From Stercorarius parasiticus (taxonomy: Eukaryota > Chordata > Aves > Charadriiformes > Stercorariidae), in NCBI GenBank assembly GCA_013396915.1, contig VWZL01002153.1, positions 186,001-250,000 of the forward strand: a stretch of 64,000 nucleotides of DNA, given 5' to 3'. The position numbers were made by a program, and so were the translations under genes. The notes below the pieces were generated by a model. The model searched no databases, was not told the origin of the DNA, and saw nothing but the letters and a program-made list of their open reading frames with translations. Below are positions 35,885 to 49,200 of this stretch, piece after piece; positions within the stretch are counted from its first letter, which is position 1; the number at the start of each line of letters is the position of its first letter.

Positions 35885-38800
35885 AAGCTTGCTCTCCCAC
35901 CAGAGTAGCTGTCTGCAGTCTTCAACATGGAGGAAATTTCTGTCTAGGTCTGAACTTCACGGCTTCTCCCTGGTAGTCAGCTGTACATAAGGTGCCTGTT
36001 TTTTTCCAGCATTCACTTCGAAACTGCATGGTGTGAGGAGCAGGGCTGGAGCTGAAGCAAATCAAAACAGGTACCAAAATATTCATTTAAGCTCATGGGA
36101 AAAGAAACCATCAAGTTACTTATGCTCTTGATTATTACTGCTTCTGAGGACAGAACTAAAAAGCGTCAGTGTTTAAAATATCTTGCCTGCTCTATGCTGT
36201 GTTCCTTCTTTCCAGTCAAGCGCATTAAAGGGAAGTATGGCAGAAAAAGCGCCTCCATCTGAGAATAGTCCAAGGGAAGGGCTTCACCTGTGCACTGAAA
36301 TTCTCCCTTCTATGATAATCAAGACAAATTTCATGTAGGTTGAAGGCCTTGTGCATAGTCACAAGTTCAACGTAGGAATTTCAAACCCCTTCTTGGGTCC
36401 AGTCTTTGCACTACAGGAGGTCATCCTTACAGTTACATTAAGTTTCCAAGGACATTTTAACTGGGGAAGGACTTCATCTGGCCAAGAAATGGGCATCTCC
36501 GTGGCGCTTAGTAGCTCCACATGAGAAAGAGTGAAGTGTATGACCTCCCTGTACCTTAGGATATATTGTCATGCAGTTAAGTTACTGCTCCTTATGTCCT
36601 GCTGGTTACCTGCAGGGTTCTTCCATGGTGTTTCTGCCCACCACCACCATCTGACCCCTTTAGTAGCCATCCAGTGGATGTGGGGGGGAAAAACAGAGAA
36701 TCAGCTGTAGGAGAGCAGGTATTGGCTACTTAGTCTTGTGTGGCAGTCCTTTTTCTGCTAAAGAAAATGCTGAAAAACCTCTCAGTCAGCCCCAGATAGA
36801 AGACTTTATGTTGTTTGGTTCAGTGAGACACTGTTTTGGTAGTATGACCTTTGCTGTAGGAAAGCTGCGTGGGAGGTGTTATGCCATGGTCTGCTGGGTG
36901 TGAAAGGATCCATCCTCACACGCACGTCTGTGGGTGAGAGTGCACAGTGCCACCGTGTTTGGGCTGACACACACCTCTGTGCTCATGGGCCCATAAGGAC
37001 TTTGTCTGCTTTGCTGCAGCCACACGTCAGTCCACTGGATTGTGAGAATAAGTGTGTCTCTTCAGCCATGTCTCTGAGAGGGGCCAAAACTAGCTTCCTA
37101 GCACAGAGCACGAGAACAGAACATGGCATGTTCCAGTTCCAGCCATTTTCAGCTGAGGCACTTTGTTCACCTAATGTAGTTTTTTATGTGTTTAATAACC
37201 CTCTGTTGATTTCTTTTCTCTGAACTTGCCTGTCCTTCCCCCACAAACTCATGGCGTCATATGGCAGAAGTTTCACAGCCTAGTTCTGGGTAAGGATGTT
37301 CATCTCTGTGAAGAAACATCTCCTTTGTTTTGCTTTGACTCTGCCTTCCGCTGTACCTTGATTTGATGACCTCTGGCTCTCATTTTGGATGAGGCACTGA
37401 ATGGTCAATTCTTGTACACCTTCTCCATGCATCTTAGAAATCCTTCCTGAGCAGCATGACAGTTGTGCCTGAACTACCGCTGATGTAAAGGGGGCTCTGA
37501 TGTGTGCCAACAACATGACCATGCCTCTCCCTGGGCAATGCTAGACAATTCTATGAGTGTTTAGGGATCACCACAGATTCAGAGAGAATCAGGGTTCTCA
37601 GACACTATATAAAGCAGGCAGTTGTGGACAGACTAGCAAGAATGCGTTCCTCTCGCATGCAGGCAGGTGTGAGAAGGTGTTAATTCTTTCTGTAAACAGG
37701 TTTATTATGATAACAAGATGTCCAAAAGCCCCTTCCCAGCATACACAGTGACTGATACAAATTCCCCTTTGTGTGACTGTGGGTTGGTTTTCAAAAACAT
37801 CTTCCCCATGCACGTAAGGAGACCATATCCCCAAGAGATGTGTGTTCTTGGACCAGTGTTTGCATTTCTAGGACGTTTTTCTATTCCCACAAATCCCTCA
37901 GGGAGCACAGATGTGATCTGTTGGGATCCGCACAGCCTAGAGTGTTAGGGGCACCAGTCCTATGAAGAAAAAAACAAACGGTCCCTCTCTGAGGTTTCAT
38001 TCATCCTGCTCCAAATGCCTGTGAATGTGCAAGCAGATTTGAGGGAAGGGCTGTTGTTTTCCTTTGAGTGCACCCAGAGAGGCTGTTGATAAACATTGGC
38101 AACTACTCTCCAGGTCTGAGCCAGCAAACAGTCTGTACCTAGGGTCATGATGCATCAAACCTCTGGGATTTGAAGGTAAAGGCTTACAGGAAAGCACAGT
38201 ACCATTTCTCCGGTGCTTGGAAAGGCAGAGTGATGTCCAAACTGTGCTCACTCTGATGAAAAAGGGCAGGAATCCCAGCTCAATGCAACACTTAAACGCC
38301 TGGGAGATTTTAGGGTTCATTTTCTTGTTTCTTTGGGTTTGCATCACATAATGAATGTATTTTAATGCAATGAGTAGGCAGGTACATGACATGCTTAATG
38401 ACCTCATAGGAGTACAGAGTTGCTTACCCCTGGAAGACTACATGTATGGTCACACAAAATCTATAGAGACGCTGGAGCAGTTTAAGATACTCCTACCCTG
38501 ATAGGTATTGGTGACACCTGCTCTCCTGGAAGTCACCATTTCCACCGATGAACTGGTAAAAGTGTCTGTGTCATTGCTCCTCAACCATTTTGATGCAAAG
38601 TCATCTCTGCTGGCTTTTGAAGAAGCTTTAAGTCATGTGGGCAGACTTTGCCTTGAGGCAGTTAATGAGCCTCCACAAGACCCTTCCAGTGATGGTTTTG
38701 ATTTCATTTTGGTCTCAAAAGCCTCCAGTGCCCAGGACAGCACACTGTGGGGTCAGGCACACCGAGCCTCTTTGACCGGGGCTGGTCAAATCATCTCAAT

Positions 38801-40454
38801 GTCAGTGAGAAAAAGGCCTTATAAGACAAGAGGAAGCATGTCCCAGAGCAAAGGAGTAGAAACCTTCTACCCTGGTTTGGATATCCTGGGTAGAAAATTA
38901 TTTTCCCTAATGTTAGGTTTTTTACTTTGGGCTTCTAGTCTCAGCCAGACATTTGTTGTCAGTGGAGATGCTTCTGGAAGCAGATACATCTCAATATTTA
39001 TTCAAATCTACCAAACCTATATTCAGGACACCTAATTTGAGTTACTTTTAGTGCATAACCGAGAAAGTCCCTGAAGAATGAATGATTGTGGGAACTTTGT
39101 CTCACACTGTTCTCATCTATGACATTTTCTTGGTTGTAGGTGATGTCCAACTGCCGTCACCCCCATATATTTGCATTTCATGCAGAATCTTCCTCCTTAA
39201 TGAAAGGAGTCTAGACATAAGACTTAGTGTCACTTCATATCTATTGTATGTTAAAATAGAGATATTTCTAAGACATAAAGTTAAACATTAATGCAAAAAG
39301 AGAAGATGTGTTCATTATTACATTGATCTAGGTGTTGCATTTAGGACAACTATCTCATAATCTTGAGAATAATTTATATAATTTTGGTTGCAATCTTTGA
39401 TTTCTTATTTTGTCATACTGAATGGCCAGACACTTTAAAAGGAAGACAAAAATGCAATTACTACTGCTCCATAATAAAATCTCTAAATTCAGTGTAAAGC
39501 AGGAGGACAAAATTTATTTGCCCACTGGTGTATATATAGCCTGGAAGAAACATTCTAAACCTAGAAACCTAGATTCTAAAACTAACAAAAATAATGATTC
39601 TAAACCTAAAAATATACTCAGAAAAATATTAGAGAAAAAAAAAACCTTATTATGGGGCAAAAGACTTTATTAGCAATATCCAGGATATGTAAAATAATTG
39701 ACAGCCTTGTCTTACTTTACAGGGACGTGACATAGCAAAGGGAGGAAGAAGTCTCTAAGGTGTTTCTGGTTGCAAAGCAGGTTAAACAGCACTTGAAAAA
39801 CTGTCTATCACTTCTAGTGTCTTCCACAGAAAACACAGCTATGTAGTTTTGTCAGGTCAAATCTGTAATCCAGCAAACTTTTCTCTCTGCAACTCTCTGC
39901 AACTGTAGTAGAGCTCAGACTGTGCCACGTACCTTATCTCTCATGCAGGTATTGAATGATCTTCAGAAACGTGACGCCCACAGAGCTAGCAGACCAAGCT
40001 TTGTGCATTGCTAGAAGCATTTGAGTTCAAGCCTTTAGTCTCTTTGGGGATTCACTGAAATGCACGAACATGCTTCCATCTCTTTGAACTGGCACTAAAT
40101 AAATAAATAATTAAACTGCTGGCAGTAAGGCACAGCCTGCAGGGAAACAAAAATAGGCAACGGCACTTCTTAAGAGTCACAGTGGTGGAAAACAGATTCA
40201 AGTCCCTTTTGCTTTACAGCAGCGAATCCATGCTAATTTATTTTAAGGAAGCTTAAACTATTGAGCTAACATCTCACTGATAAACACGTTTACTGACTAA
40301 GGTGTTTGGTGAAGTGCCCTGGTGCAACTCTTGCTGTGCTGTGCAGCACAATACCCATGGGAAGTGGTTGGTTCAGCCTGGCAGAGAGCTGTATTTGCCA
40401 GCCTTTAGGTTGAAACCAGATGCCGAGTTATTTCACGGAGGGGTATTTGGGGTG
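35885..40454. other. Single-copy-looking non-coding stretch
   Basis: No gene is recognised. A 175-codon frame at 38508-39035 begins at a non-ATG codon and resembles no family I know. For 64 kb at this base composition about one or two such frames are expected by chance. An old LINE fragment at 37297-37445 is listed separately. TATATAAAG at about 37606-37614 resembles a TATA box but has no supporting context. Confidence 0.55.
37297..37445 (-). repeat. Ancient CR1-like LINE 3' fragment, antisense
   Basis: The series 'GAAGAAACATCTCCTTTG', 'TTGATTTGATGACCTCTGG', 'TTCTTGTACACCTTCTCCATGC' and 'CTTAGAAATCC' follows the antisense layout of old amniote CR1 copies ('...TTTCATTTGGTGACCCCTAGTTCTTGT...CTTCTCCACACC...TTTATAGACC'). 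Divergence is high and no frame remains. The assignment is from memory of the consensus. Confidence 0.5.
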
Positions 40455-41366
40455 ACAGAGGAGCATGCTCCTAAGCGCACCCTCAGCAAGTTTGCCAACA
40501 ATGCCAAGCTGCGTGGTGCGGTTTAGGGATGGGATGCCATACAGAGGGACCTGGACAAGCTCAAGAAGTGGGCCCGTGTGAACCTCATGAGGTTCAACAA
40601 GGCCAAGTGCAGGGTTCTACGCCTGTGCCAGGAGAACCCCTGGTCTCAATACAGGCTGGGGGATTAAGGGATTGAGAGCAGCCCTGCCAAGAAGGACTTG
40701 GGGGTACTGGTGGATGAGAAGCTGGACATAAGCTGGCAATGTGTGCTCACAGTCCAGAAAGCTAGACAAATCCTGGGCTGCATCCCCAGCAGCGTGGCTA
40801 GTAGGTCAAGGGAGGGGATTCTGCCCCTCTGCTCTGCTCGGGGGAGACCCCCCTGCAGTGCTGCCTCCAGCTCTGGGGCACCAACAGCAGAAGCACACAG
40901 AGCTGTTGGAGCAGGGCCAGAGGAGGCCACGAAGATGATCTGAGGGCTGGAGCCCCTCTGCTGTGAGGACAGGCTGAGAGAGTTGGGGGGGTTCAGCCTG
41001 GAGAAGAGAAGGCTCCGGGGAGACCGTATTGTGACCTTTCAGTACTTAAAGGGGGCTTATAAGACAGATGGGAACAAACATTTTAGCAGGGCCTGTTGCA
41101 ATAGGACAAGGGGTAATGGCTTCAAACTAAAAGAGGGGAGATTTAGACTAGATCTAAGGAAGAAATGGTTTACAGTGAGGGTGGTGAAACACTGGAACAG
41201 GTTGTTCAGAGAGGTGGTAGATGCCCCATCCCTGGAAGCATTCAAAGTCAGGTTCGTCGGGGCTATAAGCAACCTGGTCTAGCTGATGTCCTTGCTCATT
41301 GCAGGGGAACTGGGTTAGATGACCTTCAAAGGTCCCTTCCAACCCAAACTATTCTATGATTCTATG
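40455..41366 (+). repeat. CR1 LINE, longest copy here (about 0.9 kb of ORF2 3' part)
   Basis: It starts in the reverse-transcriptase to thumb region: TLSKFANNAKLRG is the decayed form of the 'KFADDTKL' catalytic block, with both Asp residues replaced by Asn. Next come [20 protein letters not shown], a 'DLGVLVDEKLDISWQC' block (about 40695-40743) and the familiar C-terminal tail (40983-41282: LRKKWFTVRVVKHWNRLFRE, SLEAFKVRFVGAISNLV). It ends in GGTCCCTTCCAACCCAAACT plus octamers. Several in-frame stops and frameshifts are present. The 3' text is CTTCAAAGG, a different subfamily from the CTTTAGAGG copies. The sequence before 40455 may contain a little more of the element. Confidence 0.96.
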
Positions 41367-44300
41367 CTGATTACAAGGAGCCATGTGTTTATAGGTGGTG
41401 TGGGTGCCATCCATTGCATGTGTCCAGGAAGATGCATCAGGAGCCCACCTTAAGGACCTTAAGCTTTGAGATGGCACAGATAGAGACCTAAGAACTCTTC
41501 CTGTCCTGTTCCTGTTCAGATGACAGACAGCTCTAGTCCATGCTTGATCTCCGTTCTGAAAGTGGGGAATAACAGCATGCAACGTGGGGAGTGGTGGGCT
41601 GAAGACCACAGACAGATACTGGAAAACCAGACCTGGACTTCCCACTCAGGCCACACACCAGCTTGGAGCCAGTAAAGATGATAAGATTGCTTTATCTGCA
41701 TCGTTATAGTCTCCACTCCAGTAATAGGATGTCATTCCGTCTGGCACCAAAATCAATCAGTCTGGCATGCTTAATCAAAAAGCTGATATGTTAAAGCTAT
41801 ATCTAATTTACAGCTTGACCACATCTTTCATTTGAGGATGATGCCTGAGTCCTTGCCTAATACTTAAAGCTTTTTCTCTAACAACTGTGTACATTTTTGT
41901 CTCTGACTCTGCTTGTTTACCTTACTATCTAGTATGTCTATATATCATGCTTTTCTATCTTTAATGCTCAGGAGAGAAAGGAATAAAAGAAGATAATTCA
42001 AAATGGACAGATTTTTTCACACTATTTCCATCCCTATTATACAATAAGACTATATCCTGTGAGAGAACACAATTCACAGATTGTTTTTTAATCATAGTGG
42101 TTTTGAAAACAAAATTATGAGGTGTTACAAGCCAATTCTAGTTTACTCCAAAGGACCAAACAAACGGTTTCTGAAGTAGAGAGAGATCCCTTTGTGGCCA
42201 TAGTTCTTTGTGGGCTCATGAAAAGCACAGAAGAAACACTGACTCAAAATACATCTAGACTACATCATATTTAAAACATACCTGAGTCCCCTGTGCATGA
42301 ATTACTGAATCGGAAAATCTCTGTTTTGCATCATAGGAGGTGGTAGAGCATGTAATAATAACAGACCGTTGCTTGCCAGAACGCAAACGTTCTTTACAGG
42401 AACCTCCTGTAAGGGCTGGTGTAAATTTGGCTGCTAAGGTCAGCGGGGTAGCTCCAGCACAAATAAAATCTGAATATTACTGTGTCAGCCTAACTTTTTG
42501 TTTGCACAGAGTCCGGTTTTGATCAGTGGTGTGGAGGTCAGGGGAATGAACTATGACATAAGCCGAAGCGTGTGAGGTCAGAAGTAAAAAGCAAGGCAAA
42601 AACAAACACTTGAGTCAGTTCAGGACAATCTGCCTCATTTCTGATAGGGTTTAGCCCACAAACACACTGCTGGAAAATTGTTGTTCTGTTGGCAATAGAT
42701 CTATGCACAGAGTTAACTCTCATGTTTTCATCTCTTTGCTGCATTCTGGGAATGCAAGATGATGAATTTTCAGCTAGAGAGGCAGAAGTAATAAAAGCTG
42801 TGAGAATTCATGGAAAGACCAGGAGTCGATTTCAAAACCTCATTACTTCAACTCCTGTCAGTCGTTCAGGAGAGTCTGCAGCCAGGGTTCTCACCTCACC
42901 TACTTGCAAAACATAATTTAAGCATGAAAATTAGATGGGTTTGGTGAAATGTCTAAGTGTGTCTGTACTGTAAATTAAGTGCTTTGCTACTCTCTCTCTA
43001 GTGCATTTATCATAAGTTTTTCCCAGCGTGGGAGTGTTGCATGCCCATGGGACACCAAGTCACATCAGCATGGGGGGGGACAGAAGGAGACCCCCAGCAA
43101 TGGAGAAGTTTCCTGGGCAGGTTGCTCCGAATGTGGCCACAGCTTCTCTCCCACCCTGGGACCTCACACGTCAAATGCAGCTGGTTGGTAACCCAAAAAC
43201 TTGTGCCTGGGATGTCTGAATATGGAACTGGAGCTGCATTTGGATGTAGGCCATGAAAAGAGGGGACAAAAATTTTCCTTTGCTGGAGCACTGCTGTTTT
43301 GGGAGCCAGCACCTGAATGGCTGTAACTCAGTTTCGGATGAAGCAAACAAGGGCTGCGAAGAACAAGGAGGAGATAAACTTAGCAGCCGTCCAAAAGACA
43401 GTATCTAAATTTAAGATTCCTGCAAATGGAAGGAGACAGCAGCCTGGAAATGGATGAGGAAGGAGCCCTTGGGAGCAACGTGTCTAGATCTTTAATCTCT
43501 GCATTAGTAAATGAGAAATGCTTTTAGCTAGCATCAGAGAGTGGAACAAAGGAGAAAAGCTGGCCATAGTTGTCCACAGCAGTACCAAAGGTGTTGGGGA
43601 GAGGAGTGGAGATGACACAGATGCCAGGATCCTTGATCAATAGCCAGAGATAGGTGACAGGGAAAACTGGAAACCTTACCAAAACTGCGTCCTCCATAAC
43701 ATCTTTGCTTCTGTCCACAGGTGGCACAACACTGCAAACATGCACCTACCTTTCCTGTATTATTTCCAAGACTGAGAACCTGAGGAAGCCCAGGCAACGC
43801 CACCTAGGCTGGGGCTAGACTATTTTATAAGTAGCTTCAAGAACTATTACAAACCCATGAAGAAGATGAATCCAAATATGGGGTGCCTATATGTTTCCTT
43901 CAGGTTCCCAACTGCCTCCAAATCATCGTCATACCCATCAATTGCTTTTCATCAGTCCCGTTTCTCATGCCTAGCTCCAGTAACGTGGTGACCTTGGAAG
44001 TTTGCTTTCACTGCATTGCACTCCTACAATTTCATTAAACTATCTCCATGGCTCCCTCTGCCAAAAATGCTTCACCTGGCTTGCTATACATGATCTCCCA
44101 TTTGTGAATCCAGGTCTGTTCTCTTTAATTAAATCAAAACTTACCTTTTTTTTTGCCCCTCATCTGTCCCTAATCCTTGTTCCCTAGAATCTTCCCCTTT
44201 GGCAGTGTCAGTCTTTACAGGCCTGTAGTTTTGCTCTGCTGTTCCCTACAGCATTTTCCTTTGGCAGGTGTTGTGTACGCATCACTTCTGTCCACTGTTA

Positions 44301-44890
44301 ATTTTCAGTTTTCCAAGGAAGCACCTGATGCACCGTCTTTCTAGTTTTAGCAGCTCCCTTAACTCCTTTGACACTATGCTTGGAGTTTGGAGATTTGACC
44401 ATCTGGTCTTTTTTAATCCTAAATTCTGAACAGTCGCCTCTCTTGACCAGCAATTTGGCAAGATCACTTTCACAGATTTCTGCCTTTAGAAAATTATCAG
44501 TTTTCCTTTTTCAGGTCCCTTCTTTTCTGTTCATGGGAAATTTATGTCACTTAAGACCTGCAATACCATGGTGTGGGAGGTTTGACAACATATAGCACTG
44601 TGGATCAGGCATAGTCCAAATTTCTCTTGACCCGTTAGACCCAACCAGTCCTGAGCTAAGTTGTCCCTAAGCATAAAATAATCGTAAGTATACTCATGGA
44701 CTTGAAAAAAATCTTTAATGTTTCTACTGACCTTGATACCATCCTAATATAAGGTTTAGATGGAATACAACAATTATCACATGAGAAAGGGAAAATTGCT
44801 AGAGAGGTGGATAGAAGTTGCCCCCCCTTAGTACCCAGAGACGTTAGTGGGAGAAGGTGGAAGATACCCTCTTTTTTTGTATCTAGAAGT

Positions 44891-44931
44891 TAGATGTCTA
44901 AGTCTGTCTATAATCAATAGTTAGACATCTA
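44891..44931. repeat. Inverted repeat, 11-base stem and 19-base loop
   Basis: TAGATGTCTAA at 44891-44901 is perfectly complementary to TTAGACATCTA at 44921-44931. No flanking gene is present. It may be the remains of a small inverted-repeat element or chance. Confidence 0.7.
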
Positions 44932-46889
44932 CGCCACTACAGCCTGTTTCCTCGTAGCCTGAAACAGGCACTTACGACATGTTGGATGAACTGGTCCCTA
45001 AAGGTTCCTGCTTATTTCTGTTTCCAGAAGGAGCCTTAAGCGATAAGCTTAGGCTTAAAGGACTAAAGGTTGGGTGTCCAGTGTTTTGCAAGATGACTCT
45101 CAGCCCACAACTCCTCCCTCTGACACTGCAGATCAGAAGTAACTCAGGTTCCCTGAGTTTACATGGGTGTAAGAGGAATCTGAGAGCCCTTCAGAGATCC
45201 CTCAAGAAGAGAGATGTCAGTGGCTTGTGAGTGAACTTTCTGTTCCTTTCTATTTTTCACATGACCTTGTTTAGGACATCCTACCAAATTTTGCTGTGGG
45301 CATGGATTTCAAACAGGTCTGGAAAGTAAACCAAACTTAAGCCAAAACCATAATTTCTTGTCAAAGCCCACCTCCCTCCTGTTCCAAATGCAGCACCATG
45401 CTAAGAAAAGGGCTCATGAGGCTCAGAGATGTTTCTAAGTGCTCTAATCTCAGCTTTTGTTTTGTAGAGACAGAAAAGGTTTCATGAATTTACATGTGAG
45501 CAATTTCTTGGCACCTCTGAGGCAATCTCCTTGTCGAGCACTGTCTCTATTCTCTACATTCACTTTCTTTTAATATATTAATTCCATTCTGGGCCCTTTT
45601 GGTATCCTGTCTTCAGAGAGTTAATCTCTCCATCTTCTTATTCTTTCGTAGCATTACTTATTCTATTTCCCAACCTTCTCAAGAGTACTATCATTGACTG
45701 TGCCACATTTTGTCCAACGTTCTCATATCTTACACAAAGAAATGAAAATTCTCAGGTCCAGCCTGGTTAGTGTTACACATTTAAACATGTCTTGCGTGCA
45801 TGTTGTAATGGGTTTGTTCTTGACACTCAGAATACATTTAACCTTGTACAGTTTGAAAGCTTTGCAGAACATCGCTTTGATGAAGTAAAGCAGCAGAACG
45901 CAACTTAACCAAAGTTACAAAAGTAGACAATCTGCCTTTATAGTTTTGGGGTTTGTTTTTCTTCTATGAAACATTTACCAGAGTCATCATAGGTGGCTTT
46001 CTTAGAAGAGAGAGCTGGGCAGTATTAAGCATCTGTTTTCTGTCCTCCTCTCAACTGGTTGAGCTTCTGAACCCATAAATATGTAAATGAATCCCAAGCC
46101 TGTATCATACAGCTCAGATCTGGCTAGCTCTATGCTAGCTTAAACATTAGTTGTTGGGTTTGATGCATTTCTACTCTCTACCCTCCACCCTCCTCAACCA
46201 CAGAAAAACATTGCTGAATAAATATTGACACATTCAGGAAGATGTTTAGGGAATATAGAACTGGGACACATCATGAGGGAGATGTTTTCTGACTCTGAAA
46301 CCTTATTCTTACCAGGCCAAAACTTTGGTGACCTTGAGGGGCAGATGTGAATCCTACTCCTTCAACACAGCTGCTGACAAAGGAGCTTTGAAGGCACAGC
46401 TCAGGCACAGAATGCCTTCACATGCAGCTGATGTCCATGCTGGCATTATCAGAGCATCCACCTGTTTCATATTTTAATGGTCTCTACTTCATTTAATAAT
46501 CTGTACTCTAGAAGACACGTACCATTAAAAAGCATTTCTCTGGAGAAAAGTCTTGTTTCCAAGCACTATGTTCCGCAGTTTGTGACTTGGTATTCAAAGA
46601 GAGGACATTTTGCTAGGTGTTTAGCAGATGTAGCATGAGAGGGAGCTCTGATCTCCAGGCGTGTCTGATTCAGAGGTAGGGAATGATTAGCAGTCACTGA
46701 AGGACACAGGGAGAGAATCCATCCTCTCAGTGTTGAGACACAGACAGATAGTCCTTGAAACTTGACTCATCTCTTCCTAAATCAGACATTGTCATGGGTA
46801 GGATTTCCAGGAGGTATCTGTTCCTCTCTATTGATGATGAAGAGAGACAACAGAGATCAGCTCAGACTTTTATATTTAACTCACAGCCA

Positions 46890-47060
46890 TCTCAAGATCC
46901 AACTCCAGATTAAGACACCTAAATATAGGTGTCTGCACATAACCTAGGAATCTAAGGTCTTTTTATAGATGATGAAGATCCAAGACTTCATTCAGGAGCT
47001 GACAAATAGCTATTTACTACAAATTCAGATGCCCTAGATCATCCAAGGCATCTACATGAG
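46890..47060. repeat. Possible ancient interspersed repeat containing an AGACACCTA hairpin
   Basis: Positions 46913-46934 read AGACACCTA, AATA, TAGGTGTCT: a perfect 9-base stem with a 4-base loop. 'CCTAGGAATCTAAGGTC' follows. A closely similar near-palindrome occurs at 62902-62921. The combination resembles a very old repeat family seen throughout bird and reptile DNA that I cannot name. The edges are guesses. Confidence 0.3.
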
Positions 47061-49132
47061 ACTGACAGATATGATTCAGGTCCTATGGGAGACACCGTCT
47101 TTCTGGAGAAGCAGCGGGAAAACAAACATGATTTCCTCAGGAAGGACATGGAGGCTATGCGTGAGCAACTCCATCAACCCCAGCAGAGATACAGCCCTTG
47201 GAGCCTGGAGGACCAAATGTGGGTGGTTTAATTCATGAGTCCAAATGCTGGGTGTGTTCACAGCTATCTCCAAGGATCTCAAGTTGGCACTGTTACCATT
47301 GGGACCACTGGCACCATCAAGGGATGTGCCTATGCTGCTTCTGGAGGGTGGGTTTCCGCATGGTCAGCTGGCCTTCACATTGCAAGAGTGTCCCCTCTCA
47401 TGAGCTCAGGATCCTGTGCTGAAGCATGCCTGGCACAGCCATGTGTCCAGGGCAGTGCCACAGAGGGATCTGTAGCCAGCAATGTGAGACATATGGGTAC
47501 AACACAGAGAAGATGGAGCACATCATACTCTGCTTCCAACTGCTTTCAGTGTGGAATAGCGTGGGCTGCCAGAAATACACTCACTTCAGCTACCTGAAAA
47601 TCAAGGTCTTAGCTCTTTGGGACCCATTTCACAGCTTACACGGATGTTTAGCTTTGTTTTCCTTCTGGCAGTGGGCAGGTTTGGGAGTGCGCGATTTGTA
47701 GGTGAGGATATTTTTGAATGCAACCCACAAAGCCTTTGTTCAAGAGCAGGTTTTTTGCACTCTCTACTCAGCCACTGCAGCAATAAGCACAGCACGAAGG
47801 CCTGGACACAGGCAGCATTATGGAGTTGCTATTTACAGAGCAGATGCAGTTTGGGTTTCTGAGCAGACGAAAGCCTTTTTGTGCCCAGCACTGCCCCCGT
47901 TGGTGGTAGAGAGTCCCTGATCTGGAGAGTGATAGCTTCCTTGGGTATTTTTAATACTAGTTCATTTAAACAAACACATATCCACATGGAGGGATGTGAA
48001 GGTTTAAGTGATTAGAGTCTACTGAATAGTCATGAAGCTATATCCAGACACAGCAGCTCCTCAGAGTGCAAATTGCATGAATATATATGAAGTGACTTAT
48101 TTAAAAACAGTAGCCTTTAATGCTGCTTTCAGTTTCCTTCAGTTCATTTCACACAGAAACAGAAGTGGAGTTTTAAGGTGAAAATCTATTCTCTTCTATG
48201 CTGCCATAAATCAAGATAGTTAATTCAAAAAAATGTCAAAGTCCAACCCCCGGGTTGTGACTCACCTGGATTCTGCTGCAAAGTGTAAAAGGAAGCGTGA
48301 GAATAAGAGGGTTTCTTTTGTGAAAAAGAAAGACTCAGGACCCTAGAATTTAAGAGCCAGATTGTTAAAACTGCTCAATGCTCACAGTTCACAATGAAAA
48401 CAAAGTGCTCCGTTTCTAAGAGGAGTTGGGCAACATCTTTTAAGGAAAACTTGTTTGTGTCCCTTAAAAAATTCTGTACCAATTTCCAAGCAAAAGGAAA
48501 ACATAAAATAGCAGGAAACTGATGTAAAACCTTTTGTTTCAAGATGAATAGTATGCTCCATTCTGATAAAACCTGAGTGAGATGAGTCATTTTTGATGTG
48601 TTCATAACCTGAAATGCATGGTTTTTGTAATCTCTTGTCATCTAACTTGAGGAAAAAATGATGTCTTCGGTTATTTCATAAATGAGAGCTCTAGATCCAT
48701 GGTTCTTTAGGAATTAGCTTACTTACTGGCTCTGATGGTGCAAGTGATGATTTCTTGCAGAAGAGCCCCATTTTGTTGCAGTCTATAGGTGGAAGTGGCA
48801 CCAAAGCCACATTTTCCTGCAAGGGGGTGATTCACAGGCAGGGACAGGGTGGACCCATGTGGCAAATCTCCTTCCTGACCTGCCGTCACCCTGTGCATAG
48901 GCAACTCTGTGTGATGGCTTTGTGGGATGTGCAAACATCTGCCTGGGATCCTGCCGAAACCACCAAACACATTTTCTAGCGGGAGCTTCAGCAGGGTATG
49001 AAATCTGGTCCCTGAGGAGGGAAATGAGAGCACGGACCAATCCTCCTTCTTGCCACAGTTATTCAGAAAATGTTTAATGGGTATTAATTTTTCCAATAGG
49101 GAAATTGCCGTGGTTGCTGTGGGCTGTGGTGG

Positions 49133-49200
49133 GAATATATATACATATACACACACACAAATACACACATATATATTTATATATCTATAGGTATTTATTT
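49133..49200. repeat. AT/AC dinucleotide-rich simple repeat
   Basis: Interrupted (TA)n, (CA)n and (TA)n blocks: ATATATATACATATACACAC, then ATATATATTTATATAT. Each perfect run is short (5 or fewer units), so it is an old, degenerate microsatellite. Confidence 0.85.

Noticed and set aside
37606..37614. TATATAAAG as a core promoter
   Set aside because: No initiator, CpG island, splice donor or frame follows; such strings are frequent by chance.
38508..39035. 175-codon plus-strand open frame
   Set aside because: It starts at a non-ATG codon, resembles no known family, and its length is at chance expectation.
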